Assembly (NCBI GenBank): GCA_946479435.1 | Contig: CAMLFX010000106.1 | Coordinates: forward strand, 1 to 9,359 | DNA: 9,359 nucleotides | Direction of reading: 5' to 3' | Source: an uncultured Sphingobacteriales bacterium | GTDB lineage: Bacteria > Bacteroidota > Bacteroidia > Chitinophagales > Chitinophagaceae | Program-made: the position numbers and the translations under genes | The notes under the pieces: generated by a model | Databases searched by the model: none | What the model was told of the DNA's origin: nothing | The model's input: the letters and a program-made list of their open reading frames with translations, nothing else | Shown here: piece by piece, positions 6,307 to 9,359 of the stretch | Layout: each line of letters starts with the position of its first letter | Position numbering within the stretch: the stretch's first letter is position 1

Positions 6307-6379
6307 AGCGGAAGACGAGACTCGAACCCGCGACCCTCACCTTGGCAAGGTGATGCTCTACCAACTGAGCTACTTCCGC
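6307..6379 (-). tRNA. tRNA-Gly (anticodon GCC)
   Basis: This is a 73-nt cloverleaf. The acceptor stem GCGGAAG pairs with CTTCCGC and the discriminator base is T. The D arm is GCTCAGTTGGTAGAGC. The anticodon arm is TCACC-TTGCCAA-GGTGA, giving anticodon GCC, and the T arm contains GAGTTCGAGTCTC. CCA is not encoded. It decodes GGC and GGU. It lies first after the promoter, with a leader of about 20 nt. Confidence 0.97.
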
Positions 6380-6404
6380 TTGTGTGTTAAGAACTTTGGG
6401 ACTG

Positions 6405-6435
6405 CAAAGATAGAGGAGGAGAAATAATTTCCAAA
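6405..6435 (-). promoter_or_regulatory. Consensus Bacteroidota promoter for the tRNA-Gly/tRNA-Leu unit
   Basis: On the - strand, TTTG (6435-6432) and TATCTTTG (6412-6405) are separated by exactly 19 nt, matching the Bacteroidota -33/-7 consensus TTTG-N19-TAnnTTTG. Transcription should start near 6399, about 20 nt before tRNA-Gly. A strong consensus promoter is expected for tRNA genes. Confidence 0.8.
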
Positions 6436-6517
6436 TTCATTTTCATAAAATTTTTTCTTTCAATTGTTTTTAAGGCGTGTATTGCAACATTGGTGCGTGT
6501 TATACAGTTTTGCAGTA

Positions 6518-6525
6518 TATCTTTG
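6518..6525 (+). promoter_or_regulatory. Candidate -7 promoter box for the ccmB operon
   Basis: TATCTTTG is an exact TAnnTTTG match. It ends 6 nt before the ccmB ATG, so transcription would start at or within about 3 nt of the start codon. The -33 element is weak (TTG at 6490-6492, 25 nt away). Confidence 0.55.
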
Positions 6526-6531
6526 CGACCA

Positions 6532-7185
6532 ATGAAAAGCCCTTTGTTTACACTTATAAGGAAGGATATACTTATAGAATGGCGGCAAAAACACACGCTG
6601 TTTGGTGTATTGTTATATGTAGGCAGTACTGTGTTTGTGGTGTATATGATGAATGGCCAGCCCGATGCGAAAGTATGGAATGCGTTGTTTTGGTTAACAC
6701 AGCTTTTTGTAGCGGTCAATTCTGTGGCTAAGAGTTTTCTGCAAGAGTCCGCAGCAAGGTTTCGCTATTACTTTACCATAGTAAAGCCAACAACTTTTCT
6801 TTTGGCAAAAATGGTATATAGTGCAGTATTGCTCATGGCTATGAGCATGGTCAGCCTTTTACTATTCAATGTTTTGCTGGGTAGCCCATTGGTACAAACG
6901 GCACTGTTCGTGTTAGTATCCGCAATAGGCAGCCTTAGTCTATCAGTAATTTTTACTTTTCTTTCTGCGATAGCTGCGAGGGCACAACAAAATGCATCGC
7001 TAATGGCTATCCTCGGCTTCCCGCTGGTTACACCTTTGCTTATGATGCTCAGTAAGCTGGCTGCTGTGGCAATTACCCCGGTTTACCAGGCAGGGTGGGG
7101 GCAACTTGCCGGTGTACTACTTTTGTTTGATATGCTCATAGTTGTGCTGGGCCTGATACTTTTCCCGTTTTTATGGCAGGAATAG
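6532..7185 (+). CDS. ccmB: Haem exporter membrane subunit CcmB
   Basis: CcmB is the membrane subunit of the CcmAB(C) transporter that drives haem-loaded CcmE through cytochrome c maturation. ATG at 6532 gives a 217-residue protein, close to the family's usual 220. An upstream TTG at 6490 is rejected because the residues it adds overlap the -7 box. The start MKSPLFTLIRKDILIEWRQK matches the cytoplasmic N-terminal helix that begins this family. About six membrane spans follow, at roughly 22-40, 48-66, 89-116, 118-148, 156-182 and 189-212. E72 in FLQES corresponds to the conserved acidic loop after span two. The partner ATPase CcmA is not in the window. ccmC follows 78 bp later with its own possible -7 box. 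Confidence 0.9.
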   Translation: MKSPLFTLIRKDILIEWRQKHTLFGVLLYVGSTVFVVYMMNGQPDAKVWNALFWLTQLFVAVNSVAKSFLQESAARFRYYFTIVKPTTFLLAKMVYSAVLLMAMSMVSLLLFNVLLGSPLVQTALFVLVSAIGSLSLSVIFTFLSAIAARAQQNASLMAILGFPLVTPLLMMLSKLAAVAITPVYQAGWGQLAGVLLLFDMLIVVLGLILFPFLWQE

Positions 7186-7235
7186 TGCACTTTATTTCAT
7201 GTTTTTCAATATGAACACATTGTACATTAATACCC

Positions 7236-7243
7236 TACATTTG
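7236..7243 (+). promoter_or_regulatory. Candidate internal -7 promoter box before ccmC
   Basis: TACATTTG matches TAnnTTTG and lies 20 nt before the ccmC ATG, in the 78-bp gap after ccmB. No -33 box stands at the right spacing, so it is weak support for a second start for ccmC, the CcmD gene and gdhA. Confidence 0.4.
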
Positions 7244-7263
7244 CAAAAATTATTTAAGTCCCT

Positions 7264-7932
7264 ATGCGCAGCTCCTGGTGGAAAGTGCTTTGTGTTTTAC
7301 TCTTAGGCTTTGCTATAATTGGAGGCATATTAATGCCGGCGCCCCGCTTGCATATCCTCAACGAAACAATACGCAATTTATACTTCCACGTGCCCATGTG
7401 GTTCACCATGATGGTATTATTCACCTTTGGTGTTATCTATTCTGTTAAATTCCTGCGTTCTAACGATTTAAAGGATGATATATATGCTGTAGAGTTTACC
7501 AATACAGGTATTGCATTCAGCATATTTGGCATGATAACAGGCATGGAGTGGGCTAATTATACCTGGGGCGAACCCTGGAGCAATGATCCTAAAGAATTGG
7601 GTACGGCGTTATGTATGCTTACCTACTTTGCCTACGCCATACTACGTAGTGGTATAAAAGACCCTGAAAAGCGCGCAAAGGTAAGCGCTGTTTATAATGT
7701 ATTTGCCTTTGCTTTAATTATACCACTTATAGGTGTTTTACCTCGTATGGTCGATTCACTACACCCCGGTAACGGCGGCAACCCGGCATTTAAACAATAT
7801 GACAGGGATACTAATATGAACATAGTGTTCTATTCAGCCTGTGTTGGATGGATACTATTGGGTATATGGATAAGCACGCTTTGTGTACGGCAGCGACTGC
7901 TGGAATATAACAAGGATAATAAGATATTTTAA
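7264..7932 (+). CDS. ccmC: Haem handling protein CcmC (CcmC/CcsA family)
   Basis: This 222-residue, six-span membrane protein delivers haem to CcmE on the periplasmic face. H42 in FHVPMW and H167 in DSLHPG match the two conserved haem-ligand histidines of CcmC. Between them, WANYTWGEPWSNDPKE (residues 96-111) is the tryptophan-rich WWD loop. The usual WxWD core is WSND here, keeping W101, G102, W105, D108 and P109 but lacking the second core tryptophan. The remainder is hydrophobic, with spans near 7-24, 43-62, 80-95, 114-128, 143-160 and 186-207. The length fits CcmC and not the longer CcmF or CcsA proteins. The ATG is the only sensible start, and the next gene begins 12 bp after its stop. 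Confidence 0.92.
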   Translation: MRSSWWKVLCVLLLGFAIIGGILMPAPRLHILNETIRNLYFHVPMWFTMMVLFTFGVIYSVKFLRSNDLKDDIYAVEFTNTGIAFSIFGMITGMEWANYTWGEPWSNDPKELGTALCMLTYFAYAILRSGIKDPEKRAKVSAVYNVFAFALIIPLIGVLPRMVDSLHPGNGGNPAFKQYDRDTNMNIVFYSACVGWILLGIWISTLCVRQRLLEYNKDNKIF

Positions 7933-7944
7933 AAATAATTGCTC

Positions 7945-8151
7945 ATGCGTAAAGCATCTTTATTAAATGTAATATTCTTTCTGGCTGCCCTGCCTGCTAT
8001 AGCACAGGAAGCACAGCCTGAAATGGCAGATACCATGCGTTCAAACGGTAAAATATACGTTGTTGTTTTGGTATTAGCTACTATCTTTGCGGGGATTATC
8101 ACTTACCTCGTAAGGCTTGACCGCAAGATCAGTAAGTTTGAAAAAAATTAA
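7945..8151 (+). CDS. CcmD-family small membrane protein
   Basis: ATG at 7945 gives 68 residues; an in-frame TTG at 7939 is less likely. The N-terminus (MRKASLLNVIFFLAALPAIA) is a signal peptide or a first span, ending before QEAQPEM. A second hydrophobic stretch, IYVVVLVLATIFAGIITYLV, leads into RLDRKISKFEKN, a basic tail typical of CcmD-like proteins. In other bacteria CcmD stabilises the CcmABC complex and helps release haem-CcmE. Its position after ccmC supports the same job. The Bacteroidota form is longer than the proteobacterial one because of the extra N-terminal segment. gdhA starts 33 bp downstream. Confidence 0.82.
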   Translation: MRKASLLNVIFFLAALPAIAQEAQPEMADTMRSNGKIYVVVLVLATIFAGIITYLVRLDRKISKFEKN

Positions 8152-8184
8152 TAATCAATAATTTTTCTTTTTAATTAAAACCAT

Positions 8185-9359
8185 ATGGTAGAAACAGCTA
8201 CTGCCAAAGCCAATAAGCAGCAACATTACAGCTTCTTTCATGGCGTAGAGCGCAACTTTGATAAAGCTGCGACCCTTACAAGATTCGAGAAAGGTATACT
8301 GGAGCAGATCAAAGCCTGCAATTCAGTTTATCAAATGAAATTCCCGGTTCGCATTGGCGATAAAATTGAAGTTATCGAAGCTTACCGTGTGCAACACTCG
8401 CACCACAAGCTTCCTTGTAAAGGCGGTATCCGTTATAGCATGGATGTAAACCAGGATGAAGTGATGGCCCTTGCATCGCTGATGACTTACAAATGTGCTA
8501 TTGTTAACGTACCATTTGGTGGTGCAAAAGGTGGTATTAGGATCAACCCCAAAAACTACACTCCATACGAGCTTGAAAAGATCACACGTCGTTATACATC
8601 CGAACTGGTAAAGAAAAACTTTATTGGCGCGGGTATCGACGTACCAGCTCCTGATTATGGTACAGGTGCACGCGAAATGAGTTGGATAGCTGATACTTAT
8701 GCATCCCTAAATCCCGGCGATGTTAACGCACTAGGTTGCGTTACAGGTAAACCGGTAAGCCAGGGTGGTGTGCGAGGCCGTACTGAAGCTACTGGCCTTG
8801 GCGTATTCTATGGTGTACGTGAAGTTTGCAACACTCCTGATGAAATGAAAAGATTAGGACTTTCAATAGGTGTTGCCGGTAAAAAAGTGATTGTACAAGG
8901 CTTGGGTAACGTAGGTTATCATGCTGCTAAATTCTTCCAGGAAGGTGGTGCTATAATAGTAGGCCTTGCTGAATTTGAAGGCGGTATCTATAATGAAAAA
9001 GGCCTTGATCTTGAAAAAGTTGTTGCTCACCGTAAAGCAACAGGTTCTATACTTGGTTTTGAAGGTGCTCAAGATATCAAAAACAGTTTTGATACACTTG
9101 AAATGGACTGTGATATCCTCATACCAGCAGCACTCGAAAATGTTATCAACGCAGGTAATGCAGCGCGCATAAAGGCTAAAATAATAGGTGAAGGTGCTAA
9201 CGGGCCTCTTACTCCCGAAGCGGATGAAATACTGCTGGCAAAGGGTGCGGTTGTAGTTCCTGATATGTACCTGAATGCAGGTGGTGTAACCGTTTCTTAT
9301 TTCGAATGGTTGAAAAACCTGAGCCACGTACGCTTTGGCCGTATGGACAAACGTTTCAG
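8185..9359 (+). CDS. gdhA: Glutamate dehydrogenase (Glu/Leu/Phe/Val family), 3' end outside the window
   Basis: The frame is open from ATG 8185 to the window edge (391 codons); family members of this form have about 420-475, so the C-terminus is missing only because the window ends. The enzyme interconverts glutamate with 2-oxoglutarate and ammonia, using NAD(P). Substrate-site motifs are KGGIRY (K79), MTYKCA (K103), PFGGAKGGI with catalytic K115, and [10 protein letters not shown] with catalytic D157. The Rossmann domain carries VQGLGNVG (G239, G241, G244), and [12 protein letters not shown] lies near the end. The acidic residue after the second beta strand, which would set NAD or NADP preference, was not resolved. 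Glutamate specificity is inferred from overall similarity. It follows the CcmD gene by 33 bp without a visible promoter, so it may be read from the ccm transcript. Confidence 0.94.
   Translation, partial: MVETATAKANKQQHYSFFHGVERNFDKAATLTRFEKGILEQIKACNSVYQMKFPVRIGDKIEVIEAYRVQHSHHKLPCKGGIRYSMDVNQDEVMALASLMTYKCAIVNVPFGGAKGGIRINPKNYTPYELEKITRRYTSELVKKNFIGAGIDVPAPDYGTGAREMSWIADTYASLNPGDVNALGCVTGKPVSQGGVRGRTEATGLGVFYGVREVCNTPDEMKRLGLSIGVAGKKVIVQGLGNVGYHAAKFFQEGGAIIVGLAEFEGGIYNEKGLDLEKVVAHRKATGSILGFEGAQDIKNSFDTLEMDCDILIPAALENVINAGNAARIKAKIIGEGANGPLTPEADEILLAKGAVVVPDMYLNAGGVTVSYFEWLKNLSHVRFGRMDKRF

Noticed and set aside
6387..6731. Frames of 84-110 codons on both strands over the tRNA-ccmB gap
   Set aside because: They overlap the tRNA promoter and the ccmB start in other frames and show no domain or plausible start.
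8863..9327. 154-codon frame on the - strand
   Set aside because: It is antisense to glutamate dehydrogenase, whose motifs are clear on the + strand, and its composition (many Phe, Tyr, Cys, Thr) is typical of a shadow frame.
1..9359. CRISPR arrays, insertion sequences, attachment sites or replication origins
   Set aside because: No regularly spaced repeats, transposase frames or terminal inverted repeats were seen. The tRNA 3' ends were not seen to recur as direct repeats elsewhere, so no integration is supported.

Overview
The window looks like a chromosome segment from a member of the Bacteroidota, probably near Chitinophagaceae. Four things point there: a C-terminal type IX secretion sorting domain on a large secreted protease; several matches to the Bacteroidota -7 promoter box TAnnTTTG, one with a TTTG box exactly 19 nt upstream; A-rich leaders without clear Shine-Dalgarno sites; and a CcmD-type small protein of the kind found in this phylum. 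The placement is inference from these features, since no 16S gene is present.

Left part (1-2880): a terminator, then the decayed 3' end of a MauG/di-haem cytochrome c peroxidase gene, then a nitrosative or iron-sulfur stress cluster on the + strand. The cluster is a stand-alone hemerythrin-like protein, an Rrf2-family regulator with three cysteines (NsrR/IscR-like), and a RIC/YtfE/ScdA-type di-iron repair protein with an N-terminal DUF2249 domain. A near-identical palindromic element lies before the hemerythrin-rrf2 pair and again before ric, so both transcripts probably answer to one regulator, perhaps the Rrf2 protein itself. A possible 27-residue membrane peptide is squeezed between the second element and ric. 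Downstream of ric is an unrecognised reading frame interrupted by an amber codon.

Middle part (2880-6435): an SRPBCC/AHSA1 protein on the + strand converges on a secreted M43 metalloprotease on the - strand, with a strong bidirectional terminator between them. Further right, tRNA-Leu(UAA) and tRNA-Gly(GCC) lie on the - strand behind a textbook Bacteroidota promoter.

Right part (6518-9359): a + strand run of ccmB, ccmC, a CcmD-family gene and a glutamate dehydrogenase gene cut by the window edge. The first three belong to haem export for c-type cytochrome maturation. No ccmA ATPase gene is present here.

Most of the window is ordinary housekeeping or stress content. The best candidates for a second look are the shared operator with its adjoining micro-ORF, the peroxidase relic, the amber-interrupted frame and the near-leaderless ccmB start.
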